A stretch of DNA of 64,000 bases, taken from Episyrphus balteatus (taxonomy: Eukaryota; Arthropoda; Insecta; Diptera; Syrphidae). Under the pieces are notes generated by a model. It was given only the letters and a program-made list of their open reading frames with translations. It was not told the origin of the DNA and made no database searches. The position numbers and the translations under genes were made by a program. This document shows, piece after piece, positions 1-14,100 of this stretch (positions are counted from its first letter, which is position 1; each line of letters starts with the position of its first letter). The DNA is taken from assembly GCF_945859705.1 (NCBI RefSeq), contig NC_079134.1, forward strand, positions 26,817,636 to 26,881,635, in the 5' to 3' direction.

Positions 1-750
1 GTTTTTCTTTGCTGCCTTCAGTGCTCTCATCTTGATAACTAGATCTTTTTCATTATTTTTTGGCAATTGTTCCTCTTGATCATCCGCAAAATTCTTATAA
101 TCGCTGTTGTTAGCCAAAAATAATGCTTGAAATATTAAATCGGCAAAAACTACAGCTAGTTTCTTGTAAACTGTAAGATCTCTTGTTTGTCGATCGTTTG
201 GAACTTTCAAAGCCATAATCATATTACAAACTAATGCATTTTGAAGACGCTGACAACTTTCGGTTTCAGAACTTGCTGGTAATATAACTGAAGCTTTTTT
301 CGAAACGATTTTAGCAAACTTATGGACAATTGCATTCATTAGTTGATTTTCGCATTGTTTTTGTAATTTCGTAAGTGTCTCATGATATTTGATTTGTTGT
401 TGTTTCTTGTCGTTCTCCTGCTGAGCTTGTTTCTTTCGGTGATTTCGAATAAATTTTTCTAAATTTTCTATTGTCATTGGTGTATGTTTTTGAACTATTG
501 CGGCAATTCGATCTGATCGCTCTTTGGGTTTTAAATTATCCTTGTGTTCGGAATATGTTCCAACAAAGTATTTCTTTGGTGCTTTCGATAGGGATTCCGT
601 GCGATCCGATCCTTTTGGAGGTTGAGTGGGCCTATAAGCCATTTGTTGAACATATTCATTCAATTTTTCAAGCTGTTTTGCTGCTTCAGTATCCATCTCT
701 TTGTTGGTGTTAGTTTTTTCCACCTCTTCATTATTTTCATCATCTTCCAT
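1..750 (-). CDS. unrecognised protein gene, N-terminal 250 codons, runs off the window
   Basis: An uninterrupted reading frame of 250 codons runs leftward from an ATG at 750 and is still open at position 1, so only the N-terminal part is present and no splice site was needed. The start is preceded by an A-rich leader and followed by an acidic stretch (MEDDENNEEVEK), which suits a real start. The product is hydrophilic and rich in Lys, Gln and Glu. A Q/K-rich, probably coiled-coil, segment lies at about residues 95-125 (RKKQAQQENDKKQQQ). It is followed by a more hydrophobic helical part at about 125-215. No signal peptide or membrane segment is visible. I do not recognise the family and assign no function. 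Codon use and the length of the open frame in AT-rich DNA make it a real gene. The next gene on the same strand ends at 2178. Confidence 0.75.
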   Translation of the reverse strand, partial: MEDDENNEEVEKTNTNKEMDTEAAKQLEKLNEYVQQMAYRPTQPPKGSDRTESLSKAPKKYFVGTYSEHKDNLKPKERSDRIAAIVQKHTPMTIENLEKFIRNHRKKQAQQENDKKQQQIKYHETLTKLQKQCENQLMNAIVHKFAKIVSKKASVILPASSETESCQRLQNALVCNMIMALKVPNDRQTRDLTVYKKLAVVFADLIFQALFLANNSDYKNFADDQEEQLPKNNEKDLVIKMRALKAAKKN

Positions 751-2177
751 TATGAATTTATAAAAATGAAATTTTTAAAATATAAAAACAAAAATCAAAT
801 GAATAGATTTTCATTTGAAAAGTTAGGTTTATGAAATAAAACACAACGCCATCTATTTTATCAATGAACCTGACACAGTATCCGGAATAGAGAAAAGAGA
901 AAATAACAGGAAAAAGTTTTGCTTAGAATGGTACTATTCTAACTGATGTGCTCAACATTTGTGCCATGACTCATAAAAAGTATGTTTTGTAAATATGTAG
1001 ATATTGTTTGTTTGATTAATAAATTGATAAACGACCAAATTATTATCCATTAGGTTTTTATATAATATATTTTTAATCAAAACTCTTACACAAATATATA
1101 TATAATAGTATTAATACAAAAAATGATACATTTTTTCTTTCTTTTTTGTTTTAAGAAGAAGAAAAAATTTTAAACAAAAATCTTTTTTTTTCTTTCTTTG
1201 TATTGGACAACGTAGTACATAAAAAGATTTCGATAAGATATTACTCTACTATCCAAACTAACACAGATAAATTATTTAGGAATATAAAAATTCAAGACCA
1301 AAATAGAGTGCACATTTAAAAAGTTTTGAATATTTTTTTTCTAAAAATACAAAAACAAAACAATAAAAAACTACAATTACAAGATCATAAATTTAATTAA
1401 TAAATTTTGTTCTTTAAGGCCTAAGAATATTGTTTTTGTTAATAAACCAAACAATATAGAAAATAAAACAAACCAATAACTTTATTTTTTTTTATAATTT
1501 TAATTTGTTTTTTTTTTTTTTTTTAATAAACATTAGGTACCATTAATTTGTAGATTAACAAGTTTATAATTTGAAATAAAATATTTCTTATTTATTTTAT
1601 AATTTTTTTTCCATTGATAATGACTGTTTAGTTAGTAAATACAATTTTAGTTTTTGTTTGTTTTTCATTAATTTTTTTTATGTAATTGATGTTTGTTTTA
1701 AAAATATAAATGTTTACACAAATAATGTCTACAAAAATAGTTTTATTTTAGTATATTAAATTGTATTTTTTTAATTTTTTTCATTAGATATTATTATTGT
1801 TGTGTGTGTGGTAACTTGTTTTTAAAAATTTAGTATTATAGCAGGAATGATTGATTATGTTTTTATTTTTTTGTTTGCTTAGTTAATTTGAAATTTAATT
1901 AAAAAAAAAAATAAAATAGTTTTAAGTAAAATTAAAAACAAAAAGGGGGATTTTAACAGAAAAAGAATCTATTGTAAGTTTATTGGTTTGAAAATATTAA
2001 ATTAATTTTTTTTTTATTTTGTAATATTTATGTAATTGAAGTTTATGTATTTTTTAACTGTAAAATAAAAATTTTAAAATATTCTACTTCTTAAACATCT
2101 ATATAAAATATATTTTTATTTTGTTTTTAGCAAAAATGAATTTTGCAGATAGCAATAGCACCAATGTTGCTAAAAAA
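751..2177. other. AT-rich spacer / 3' UTR of the ITM2-like gene
   Basis: About 1.4 kb of very AT-rich DNA with long T and A runs. It separates the stop codon of the ITM2-like gene (2178) from the start of the next minus-strand gene (750). It should hold the 3' UTR of the former and the promoter of the latter. Several TTTATT motifs (AATAAA on the minus strand) are present, too many to choose one. No TIR or coding remnant was seen. Confidence 0.5.
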
Positions 2178-5100
2178 TTACTTTTTTTGTTTCGCCTCGT
2201 AGCCTTCAATGTCATCAATATTCATTAAATTGAAATAGACAATTTTCTTGCCAGAGAATTCAGCGAATTTTCCTGAATCCGACAAAAGTCTGGCTTCACG
2301 TTTAAACACTGAAAATAAAAATTTGATGGTTAATATTTACTTTTTTTATAAATCTAAATTAAAAAAAAAAATTATTTCAAATGCTTGTTCAATAAAATGA
2401 AATACACAAAATAGCTTTATATGAAGGGACTGATGTTGATGTTTTTCATGTCATGGAAAAAATTATCTCGCCTGAATTCCACAATCGTGGAATTTCAAAC
2501 AAAGTTTATACAAGTCAATGTGAAAATGAACGAAGTTAATTAAAATTTCAGTAACAAATTTAGATCTCTTTGGTATGATAGTTGCTCCGTAGATGGTAAG
2601 AGATGATGTTTAGAATAATAAATTCTCTTGTCTCGAAGGCCTTAGGTAGAATTTCTAGTAAAATGTATAAAGATCAACAACCCGCTCTGTAGGCCATACA
2701 GATGAACAGGACAATATCATAGTGATATCTGATAAACTAATGGCAAATGTTTTATACCAAGACAGAAAGGATCTGGATTTGAAAATAGGAAATAAGAAAT
2801 AATCGCATTGGGCTTAATTCGAAGAATACTTGGGGTGAGGCAGTAATTCATATCTCAACAATTCGTGTAATGTAGCTATTGCGACTGCGGAGTTGTGCAT
2901 TGTTGTCGTGTGTCTTGCGGTTTGAATTCTACGTTCTTTGGACGTCCAACCCATCTTTTGCCATCTGATCCCACTAATTTGACTTTATTTTCGTCGGGCC
3001 ACAGAAAATAACGCCATTTTTTTTTTTTCAATTTCTAGGCCACTAAAATTGTTTAAATGATTTTTGGCAAAATGGATTCGGTTTTTGGCGATGCTTTTTA
3101 GTAAGGAGTCGAACTTCCCTGGGGTTTCTTTCGCAGAGATGCTGTTCTTCTAGTATTGTTTTGAGCGTTGTCTCACTTATGGGCAAGTTAAGCTGTAATT
3201 TATGTGCGAATATGACTTAAAAATGTTCTTTTTGGGAAAACCGTTTTTTTTTCTTTGAAGACGTGTTTTTGTGAAGTTTTTCGCGGTGTGCCATTTAAGC
3301 ATGTTTTACAATACAAAAGTTTTTAATCTACCAAAAGTTTTGGCAACTTCCTGATTTTCCTTCTCTTGTCCGTTCATACATCAATTCTCTCATAGTTGAA
3401 GAACAATGGACTACACCCATTTTGATATTTTTCCAAACTTGTTTTTTGCTTCACTAATATGAAATGATCGCACAACAGTATTCAGCTTAAAATATTATTT
3501 AACATTTGAAAAAAAAAATAGTGCTTATCAGCACACGAAATTTTTCAGGTACTACGCGAACTTCCCTTGTACGGAAAAAATCAATTGAAAGTGTTGAATT
3601 TTAAGTTGAGTAGGAGGCGAACAAAGAGGTACAAGCTACAAGACACTGATCTTAATAACAGCTAAAATAGAATAATATAAAAATAAATTTAAACTCACCT
3701 CCAGAAATGTATCTTTCCAAAAGGTACACTTTCATATCATAGCACTCGTTTGCAATTCTTTGTGAGATCAAAGTCATATCGGTTAATTCGGGTGTAACAA
3801 CACGCATATTCATGCGTATGCGATCAGTATCGATATTATAATAGCCAGCTCCCATTTTTTGCATTAAATCAAAGAAATTCTTTGGTGGCAAAGTTGTTTC
3901 TCTATCCAATGGCATAACAAAGCACCTATTTGCTGAAGTATCAATTATAGCTGATTGATTTTCCTTGAAATCATGCATAAAGCGTCCACGACGACCATCC
4001 TTAAAATCGGGTACATCGATTTTAGAATAGCTCTCATCATCGGTTAAATCAAGTTCGATGTCTTCACGGAAAAAGTCATCATTAGGCAAAAACTCACTCA
4101 ATGAATATGATTCGTTTGAAATGGGGAATAGGTTGCGAAGATCACTCATTTGAATTAATTCTGGATGAGCATACAATCGAGCAATGGACATATTTTGTCT
4201 TGGATAATATGGGATGTCACATGTGCCGCGATAATGAAGGCTTCGCTGAGCTGGTGCATACATTCCATAAATGGCTACACCACCAAGAATACCAACAAGC
4301 ATTACAGCCAATGCAGAAAGGAACAGGAAAATTGTCGTCGATGCTGAGATGTGGCGACGATTAAAAACCATAGATTCGGCATCAGGTTCTCCATTTAATG
4401 GTGCCTGAAAAAAAAAATTAATATAATGTTAATACTATAATTATTCAAAAGGTTGATCAATCATCTTTTTCATGAACTGTATTCTAGGAACAAATATATA
4501 GAACGAGTCACAAAAACATATAGAACGAGTCCCAAAAAAACATATAGAAAGGAAGAGAATTAACTATAAATTTGGATATGTTCATTTACTTAAATATTTA
4601 ATATTTCTGGTCAATAATAAGAAGTTAAAAAAATGCAACTAAATAGCAGGAACAGCTCCCAGTTTGCTTTTTTGATTAAAATATTAACCTAAAATGCCCA
4701 TCAATGCACAACTTTTGTGTATAGGATTCAAAGAGTTAAGCTCCGTTTTGTTAGCCCCTAGTTTAGCTCAATCTATAAAACAATTTTTTTCTCGTCCAAC
4801 AGCAGCGGCTGTTAAAAAATTACAAATTCTCTCAAAGAGGTAATTTCCAATAAGAAAATCTGTTCGTCTTTTTAAAATTCATCTTATCGATTTTTCATGC
4901 ATACGTGGAAAATGAAACATGAAACAAGCTTTTAGAAACCATACAACGTCTCTAAATAAATAAGTGTGTGAAAAAACCCTGCATCTGGTCCAACAATAAC
5001 GCAAATTTAAATTGAATAGATCTAAAGCAAATTATTTGCAACCAAAATTTAAATAAATAAATAAAAATTCTCAAAACAAAGCCACAAAATATACAAACAT

Positions 5101-8100
5101 ACGTGACTTGAAGAATATCGTGCTTTTGTTTAAACAACTTTGATGTTGATTGTCAATTTTGTATACAGATACAATTAAATTTGTCTTTGATGTCAAAACA
5201 ATCAATATTACCTGCGTTTAATCTAGAACAATCTTCTTAACTATGAGGACATACATTTAATTAAAAATCTATCTTCAAAAGTAAGAACACCTGTGACTAA
5301 GAAAAACTACCAAGTGTAAGTTAATCATCATGTAAAGGTCGCTTGGTACTTGTGGGAGTAAAACAAATTTCTTTTGATTAAACGAAAACAAAAAAGAATA
5401 TAAACAAACCCAGTAGAGATATAATACTATAAATAAAAATTAAGTTAATTATCTTTATTGCAGTTCGTAGTTACTCACCCCTTTTTGAAAACATTTTTTT
5501 TTTATTCTAGAACATTACAAAAAAGATAAGACTCTTGTATATTGCACATTTAATAGTCATATGTACACTGCAGATCAATTGAATAGGGCTAATTTTTCAA
5601 AAAAGTTTTTTTGAAAAACGTTTATTTTGTGCATGAGCATAAATGAATCGTTTATTTTTAAAACATAATAAGTCCATTTGCTCATAAAAAGTATTTGACA
5701 ACATATTTTTAGTATTTAACAAGTTTGATCTTTTATTTTAATGCAAATATTATCCTTATATATCAAAGGGTCAACTAATGAAGATTTAAATACATAAGAA
5801 TAAATAAAATAATTCTTTGTATGGGTTTATCAAAAAATATTCAAAATGGACTTATCCTGTTTTGAAAATAAACAATTCAAATGTTTATCAAATTGGGCTC
5901 ATTTAACAATAAGAGATTTAACTAAGAGTAGACACCAAAAAATAAAATAGGTTTAAATTATTACATTTCTTGGTCGTAAAGACCAATTAAAAACTATGAA
6001 CTAAAAAGAAAATGCCAATCACTTCGAAAAATTTGAATGCTCATATTCACTTCAACTTCTTTCAAACTCTGTTCATCATATAAACATAAAAGTTTTGTTC
6101 GTTGTTCCTCACTCCATAACGCTCCGCGTGATGTCAATCAACTGTCCAAAAAGTCAGAGTTGCTCGGATTTTCATTTTACTTCAAATACGCTTAATGTTT
6201 CGTTTTGACATTTATTTAATTTTTTTTACAGAGAAAATAACTCTGGGTGAAAAAAAAGCTACAAAAACCGCTTCAGGGCGAGTTCGAATCTACTCAATGT
6301 GCCCTAGAGCGCACAACGAACAAACCTAATGAAATCTCATCCTCCCATTAATGATGGGTTGCTCTCCTATCTCAGACAAAAGATTAGGTCCTTTTTATAA
6401 TATGGTAAACACTATTGCGCCGAACCAAAACCAAACGTTCTGATTCTACAATTTCGGTATTGGTTTTGGAGGCACCAAGCCACCAAGGCCTCTGAACTAA
6501 AATAAAAGGAATTAGAACGCACTCATAAGCATATAGTTTTGCGACATTGAGCGAATACTTTGAGCTATTCAATTACCAAGCATTGTCCTCTGGAGTTTTC
6601 CTAGAAGAGTTGAAAATTTTCAAGAAAGAGTGCTTATTCAACCCAGAAATGTATCGAAGAATAAATAAATGCAATCAACATGTTCATTTATTCAAAACAA
6701 ATTAAATTTGTATATTTAATTTTAAACTACTAAAGGGGAAAATGGATAAAAAAAAAACTGTACAAAAAAGGAATCTCACGTGTCATACCAACGTTATTTG
6801 TTCATTTTGACATTAAATTAATCATGAATTCCCTTGCTTAACAAATTCTATTTATCTCGGTTATCTAGTTATTTGACATGGAAATATAAATAATTATTTT
6901 GATTATATTTTTATAAGATACAAAATGCTAACACTTAATTTATTAGGGTGGCTAAAAAAACAACTTTAAATCCGAAACAATAATTCTTTCATACAATTTA
7001 ATTCGTCTGTAAAATAAAAAAAAAAAACATTTTATTTATTAAGGGGGGAAATCCCTCTGGACGACACCTTTTTCAATATTTTTTTATGAAAAACTGAAAG
7101 CACTTATTGATATTTGGAAAAAGACAAGATATTACTGACATTATTAAGTATTGAAAAAAATTTTTTTGAAATGAAAAAAATAACAAAATGGTGGCTCTGG
7201 AGCCTTTCAAAGTTGACGCCTCTAGTTTACGCCGTGCAATGCACAGGTCCAGGAAATCATCTTAAATCAAAAAGGGAATTTTTTTCCGTTAGATGATATT
7301 AGTACGCATAGCATGAACCTAAATTTATTTTTTTTAAATGAAAAATAAAAATTAGAAATCAAAAAAACGAAAAAAACCATGTTTTTTTTTACAAAGAAGT
7401 AGTTAAAAAAATATTTACTGTACAAATTTTATTCAACTTTTAGGTTCATGTTGTGGCCAATAAGTTAAGGAGTAATTTGCTTCAAATTTCAAGTCGATAG
7501 CTTCATTAGTTTTTGAGTTACATTGCACGGCGCGGAAAAAAACTAGTTTCGAAAAAAATGCGTTTAAAGTTTTCGTTTTCGTACTATGGTAGGTTCGGAG
7601 CGCATTGGTTTCGGCACTATCTAGGCACTTTTGAGGCTTCATTTAAGGCTAAGACCACTGAAAATAGTTTCTTCGGTTGATAAATAAATTTATTACGCAA
7701 AAAAAAAATAATGCAAAAATAAAAAATTCCAGAGGGATTTCCCCCCTTAATATACGAGTATGAAGAATAATTTATTTTTGTGTTATCTATATTTTTATTA
7801 TTGTCTGTTTCAATCAATTAATTACACTTCCTCTTTTACTCAATTTCATCATAATATGCACTTTGTTCTTTCACATTATATCGCGGTTGTAAAATGATAA
7901 ACAGCCTATTAGTATGTTATTCTTAAATTGTCACATATCTACTTAGTTTATTGATAAGAAAAATATATGAGACAAAAATAGCTGGAAAGATCACGTAAAT
8001 TGCAAAACTGTTGCTTTTGTTCAGTAAATAAAAAAATTTAATTTATTAATAGCAGAGAATGTAAAAAAATTCTTGGAAAATAATGAATGATTCAACGCAT

Positions 8101-11100
8101 ATGAAATATTTTTCATGTAGAATCACATAAAAAAGTAGATTTCGCAAATAATTACCGCACCCTACCCTAATCTAGTTCAAACCATTCTTTTTTTGTGCGA
8201 CGAATTCATATCCTTAAAAATGCAAAACAAAAAAGTTAAAACCAATCTGCATCCCAAAATTTTATATGTATATTAGATTTTGATTTTCAATTGTCATTTT
8301 TACGGCGAACCCCACAGGCGGATCACTAGTGTAAAGCAGTAACGTGGGAAGGTTATGATCCCCTCGACATCGAAGTTATGAAACAGCGCCGAGAAAAAGG
8401 AAGAAGAAAGAAGATTTTTACTTGCTCTATAGGGCAAGTATTGGTTTCGTGTAGAAAAAAAAATCGAGGTTTTAATCAAAACCAACATTACGATGATGGA
8501 GAAGATCAAAAAAGTGGTTTTCGTCATGCCGTCCGTCGGTCTGTGCGTCCATCTGTACATGGAGCTAGGGCCTAAACGGATGGATGGATTTGGTTGAAAC
8601 TTGGTACAGATGATTTTTACGTAATTCCCTAGGACCGTTTTTTTTATTTTTTTTAATATCTCCAATTTAACGCATATCTCCCATATAACGTTTTCGAGGT
8701 ATTTCAAATTTCTCAAAAACGGCTCTAACGATTTCGTTTAAATTTGGTGTGCGCAGTACTCTTATTGATTCTAACAAAACTGCATTTTTAGTTTTTCTCA
8801 AAAAATGCCGAGAGCGGAAATATGGCGTTGCCGTTTTTAAAAAATTGACATGTTTTTTAAGTTCATATATTTCATCAAAGCATAAGTCAATTTTTTCAAA
8901 ATTTACAGACATCATAGGTATTGAAGTGTAAAATGTAAAAAAAAATTTAAAAAAAAGTTTTCAAAAAATATTTAAAAAATTGAATTTTTTTAACTTTCGA
9001 TTTTTTTTTTTTTTGTTTTTATTTTTTTTTTCTCCACAAAATCTTAAATTTCCAATAGATATTTAAGATAAAGATGCTTTGAACTACAAGAGCAAGTACG
9101 TGCGACCCAGTCGTGCATTTTATTAAATTTGCATATTTAATAAACTTATATGTATACATAAATTTTATTTATTAAAAAAACAATAATTCGAAGTTAACAG
9201 TGTTTTATTTTACTTTCACTAACCAGCCACTTAAAATTGCGATTCGCTGAAATAATACGTTTGAAACGAATCACTTAGTATTATTCGTTAATTGTATAAA
9301 CAAAATGATTCATTTAACTGATTGCCTCTAGTTTTAATAATATCTGCTGTGAGACGCATTGTCAATTTGTTACGGTTGAGAATGCTGATAATATTAGTTG
9401 CAATGTTTTTTCAAATAAAATTAATTGCAATAAATTCAATTATATTTTCAGTTTGGAATGCTGCTTTGCGTTCTATAATTGTTATATAGTTGAATTTTTG
9501 AGGGCTTACATCAGCAAAAAGGACCAATTCTACCATATTTCTACATTACCCAGCGATAAACTAAAAACATAGAACAAAATTGAATACTTTTTGATTTGAT
9601 CCTTTATTCAGCTATTATTTACACTATTTAGCCGTGATTTTTCAATCGTCAGTAGACTTACTCCAGTCAAAGCGTCATTTGACCTTGCGCACAGAGGCAC
9701 TGTCAGTTTTTATTTCATGGATCGATAGAGGTATATTTAGAAGGCTTAAATCCAATATCTCACAACCTTATCATTCTTTTTAGCGGAGTTATTCAGAAAA
9801 ATACATTTTTTGGGATATTTTACTTCTAAGCAAATATCTTTGCTCCAGTTTGTCGTAGACCAAAAAATAAACATACATTCTCTTCCTTATAATATTTTTA
9901 ATCGTTGTATGTAATTTCATTGTATTGAAGTGAGTTACTACAAAATGGCAGCCAGTTAAAGTCAAATTCTAGTTGTTAAAAAACACATTTTCGTTTTTAT
10001 TTCGAAAAAAGCTAATTATGATCAACATTTTTCTAACCCATTTTGTAGCCCAATTGTTCCCATCAAACAGCTGATTGAGAAATGTCAACTAACTTTGAAG
10101 CCGAAATTTTTACACTAAGTCCGAGGGGAAATTTTAACTTTAAATGTTTAGTTGTATTCAGCCAATCAGAATGAGTTGACTACGTAACGTAGTCACTAGA
10201 TTCGTGTCTCTTAGTTAAAAAAAAAACTTATATAGAGAAAAAAACTTATCGAATGCTGAGCGTCATCACTTAACGACCGCATGGCAACAACAGTAGGATT
10301 TTATATGTTCATTGCCTAAAGTGGTTAAAGGTTTAAAATATAGGCAAGTTTATATAAATCTGTTGGCTATTCTATGTTCAAGAAAAAGTTTATTTTTCTG
10401 ACAACGATTTCAACCTAACCCGGATTAACCTTAGTAATGTTTTAGAGTTATAAAACGAAACATATTGTGGAAACTAGAATAATTTTAAACAAACTGACGG
10501 TCAACAGCTAGGATAAAAACATTTGATGTTTTAAAACACATATTCAGTACAAAATTATGTCAAACTAGAACAGTTCCGAACAGAAAAACCTCATTGAACA
10601 GCACATTAATTAGATCTTATCTAAATTCAGAAAGCGGTACTACGAATTAATAAGTCTAAAACACGTCTAATGGTTTGAAAATATTTTGGAATTTTAAATA
10701 TTTTGTTTTGGTTTTTAATGATAATAATTAAAAAAAAAAATTAAAATAGAAAAAAATAATCAAACCATATTCTGAAAAAAATATATGTGTATTAGGGTGG
10801 GTCAAAAAAATCGAAATTCTTTTTTTTGATTTGGTACTCCGAAAAATCGATTGCTAGACCCCTCTAGAATATACACACCAAATATGAGCTCTTTATCTTA
10901 ATGGGAAGGTCCTCCGCTTTTCAATTTTCCATTTTTACATCAAGCTTCTACTAAAAAAAAATAATTTTTTTATTAATTGACATTTTAGCAAATTTCTTTT
11001 CATATTCTTGTAGGAAATTGAACGCTCTACAAAAAAAGCCCTATACACTTTTTTCGTTTATCTAACCGTTGAATAGATATTTGAGGTCCAAAAATCGAGA

Positions 11101-14100
11101 AAATCTTCAAAAATTCGTTTTTTGTTCTTAATTTTGTAACAAATTGAAAAATTATAATAAACAAACGCGCAAGACATATTCTTATTGGAAATTGATTGCT
11201 CCACAAAAAAGGTGTTGTTAACTTTTTTCATTAATCTAACCATTCTAAAGATATTCGAGGTCAAAGTTAAAAAAAATTATAAAAACATTTTATATTTTAA
11301 AAAAATTTCCAATTCACTGAAACTTCATTATTTTCAAATTAGAAAGATATATTCTTGTAGGGGCTTAAACGTTCTACAAAAAAGTTAGAAGATATTCGTA
11401 TCCAAATCGCAATGCATACGGGTCATAAGAAAACTATTAAAATCATAGAGCATTGGTTTGGATACGAATATCTTCTAAACGGTTAAAGCAATCAATTTGA
11501 TTCCAAGGAATTTTTTGTAGAACGTTTAAGCCCCTACAAGAATATATCTAGCTAATTTGAAAATAATGAAGTTTTAGTGAATTGGAATTTTTTTTAAAAT
11601 ATAAAATGTTTTAAATTTGAATAAGTAAAAAATTTTTACTTAAATAAAATGTTTTTATAATTTTTTTTAACTTTGACCTCGAATATCTTTAGAATGGTTA
11701 GATTAATGAAAAAAGTTAACAACACCTTTTTTGTGGAGCAATCAATTTCCAATAAGAATATGTCTTGCGCGTTTGATTATTATAATTTTTCAATTTGTTA
11801 CAAAATTAAGAACAAAAAACGAATTTTTGAAGATTTTCTCGATTTTTGGACCTCAAATATCTATTCAACGGTTAGATAAACGAAAAAAGTGTATAAGGCT
11901 TTTTTTGTAGAGCGTTCAATTTCCTACAAGAATATGAAAAGAAATTTGCTAAAATGTCAATTAATAAAAAAATTATTTTTTTTTAGTAGAAGCTTGATGT
12001 AAAAATGGAAAATTGAAAAGCGGAGGACCTTCCCATTAAGATAAAGAGCTCATATTTGGTGTGAATATTCTAGAGGGGTCTAGCAATCGATTTTTCGGAG
12101 TACCAAATCAAAAAAAATAATTTCGATTTTTTTTTGACCCACCCTAATGTGTATTGAGCTTAGAAAAAATGCAGCAAAAACATAAATGTATTACATAAAA
12201 AGAATATTTTTAATTAATCGTAGTCTTGTGATTATGTCTCGCATTATTTTATCATGATTCTTGGGCAAACTCGAGGTAGATTTTATGACCCTTTGTTTCC
12301 AAATGGTAATTATACTAACTTGTACATAAATGGCTTCACAATTTTGTGCTGAAAGTTGGAAGATGGATATAAAAAAAAACTGCAACATCTCTTAAAAAAA
12401 ATGAAATCCATTCCTTCTATTCCGATATACCGATTTTAAGGTACCAAAAAATAGTACCGAGTCCTAACCAATACTCGATAGCAATTTGAAAACTCTATAG
12501 CTTAGAAATTGTGTTAAAAAATCACTTGGCACCGATTTGAGTAGGTACTAACGATTGGTATAATAACCAGGTACTAGCTGATTTTGAAGAGCTAGCTAAT
12601 ACCGAGTCCTTAACACGGTTGCCGTTTTGATAGAATCCTACCAACTTTGGTAGGTTTTTTCGGCTTTGGTAGGTTTAAACTCGATTTGGTAGGTTTTTTT
12701 AAGTCCCCTTTAAAATACTTACTATTTTATAGTTTTTAGAATAACTATTATACGCTTTATTTTCAAGTCAGTCAATTACATTAATTTAATTTCTTTCTTA
12801 TAGATTACAAAATCTGTTTCTAAAAGTTGCAACTTCAATGCATTAGCAAGAAAAAATAATATAGCTTCAAAACTTCAATTAAAAGTTCATCCAGATAACG
12901 TCAGAATTTGACCAAAATTTTGCATCTAACCGATGAACCTTGTGGTACCAAAACTCCGCTTAAAAAACTTCAGATCTTTAAAATACCAATTTTTAGTTTT
13001 GAAATGATAAAATCAACGAAATTTTCTGAAGAATTTTCAAAAACTAGAAATCAACCTTTTTTTCTTCGTTTTGCTTCATTTTTATTCTCTGCAATTCTAG
13101 CAAAAATGTACATACTTTAAATGTAGTTACCGTTTTCAAATTTTGAATCATTTTATCAGTTAAAAACAAAAATTCGAGATTTGGTAGGTTTTTGTATAAT
13201 TTCGTAGGATTTTTGGGTAATTTTGGTAGGAATTTTTTTTCACCAGTGGCAACCGTGGTCCTAAATAGATAGTACCTACTTGGTCCGCTCTAAGAGAGGA
13301 ATTCTGAGTCGTCACTCAAGTAAAAATTTTTCTCAAGCACAATTCCGTGATGAATTTTCTAAGTTATTGCTCAAGCATTGACTTTAAAATTTCCTCAGTT
13401 GGAATTCATAAGCTAAAAGTAAAGAAACCCTTAGGTTTTCTTAACATAACGAGCAGCTAAAGTGGGCCAAACGCTAGAGCAAAAGTTCACTTGAGTAAAA
13501 TTTTTACTTGAGTGACGACTCTGAATTCCACTCTTAGAACCTGAGTGAAGAAATGAGTTGATACCGATTGTAGTACTAATGTCGTTTTCGATTGGTTTCA
13601 CTCAAGGATTCACTCATTTTAAAATCCAATAAAACAGTTTGAATACATTCCACTCAATTTTGTTTTTTTGTCCTTGTGTAAAATTTCAAATGTCAAATAT
13701 TTTTAGTATTTTTTTTTTTATTGCAAACGAAAAACATTGAAAAATTATAATTTTGAAGACTACGCTGAAGAAGATGATGATATCAATTGTTCCATTTATT
13801 TATTAATCCGTTTTTGTTTTGTAATTAATTTCAATTTCAAAAAATAATAAAGTCTTGAATGAAAAACCAAAAATTTTGACGGAGTTTTTTTTTTGACATG
13901 TGAGTGTTCATGTATTAGTGCTTCTTGAGTGGGTTCTGAATTGAAATCGAGAAGAGAATTTCTCTTCTGAGAAGCGTTCTAGCTGTCATTTCAAAGCCAA
14001 TAAAACGGTTTCAGAAGGCTTCTGAATGATTCCGGACGCTTCCGGAGAGCCAATCGAAAACGACATAAATTTAGGACTAAGATCGGTATTGGCGATAGGA

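Noticed and set aside
8300..8931. Overlapping open frames on both strands of up to 138 codons
   Set aside because: They fall inside the HINE-like repeat and are matched by frames in its other copies; the content is low-complexity and has no conserved domain.
11058..11879. Two almost identical 68-codon frames (minus at 11058-11264, plus at 11673-11879)
   Set aside because: They are mirror images in the arms of the foldback element, and the same frame reappears in the copy at 28662-28856. They have no domain and arise from the repeat.
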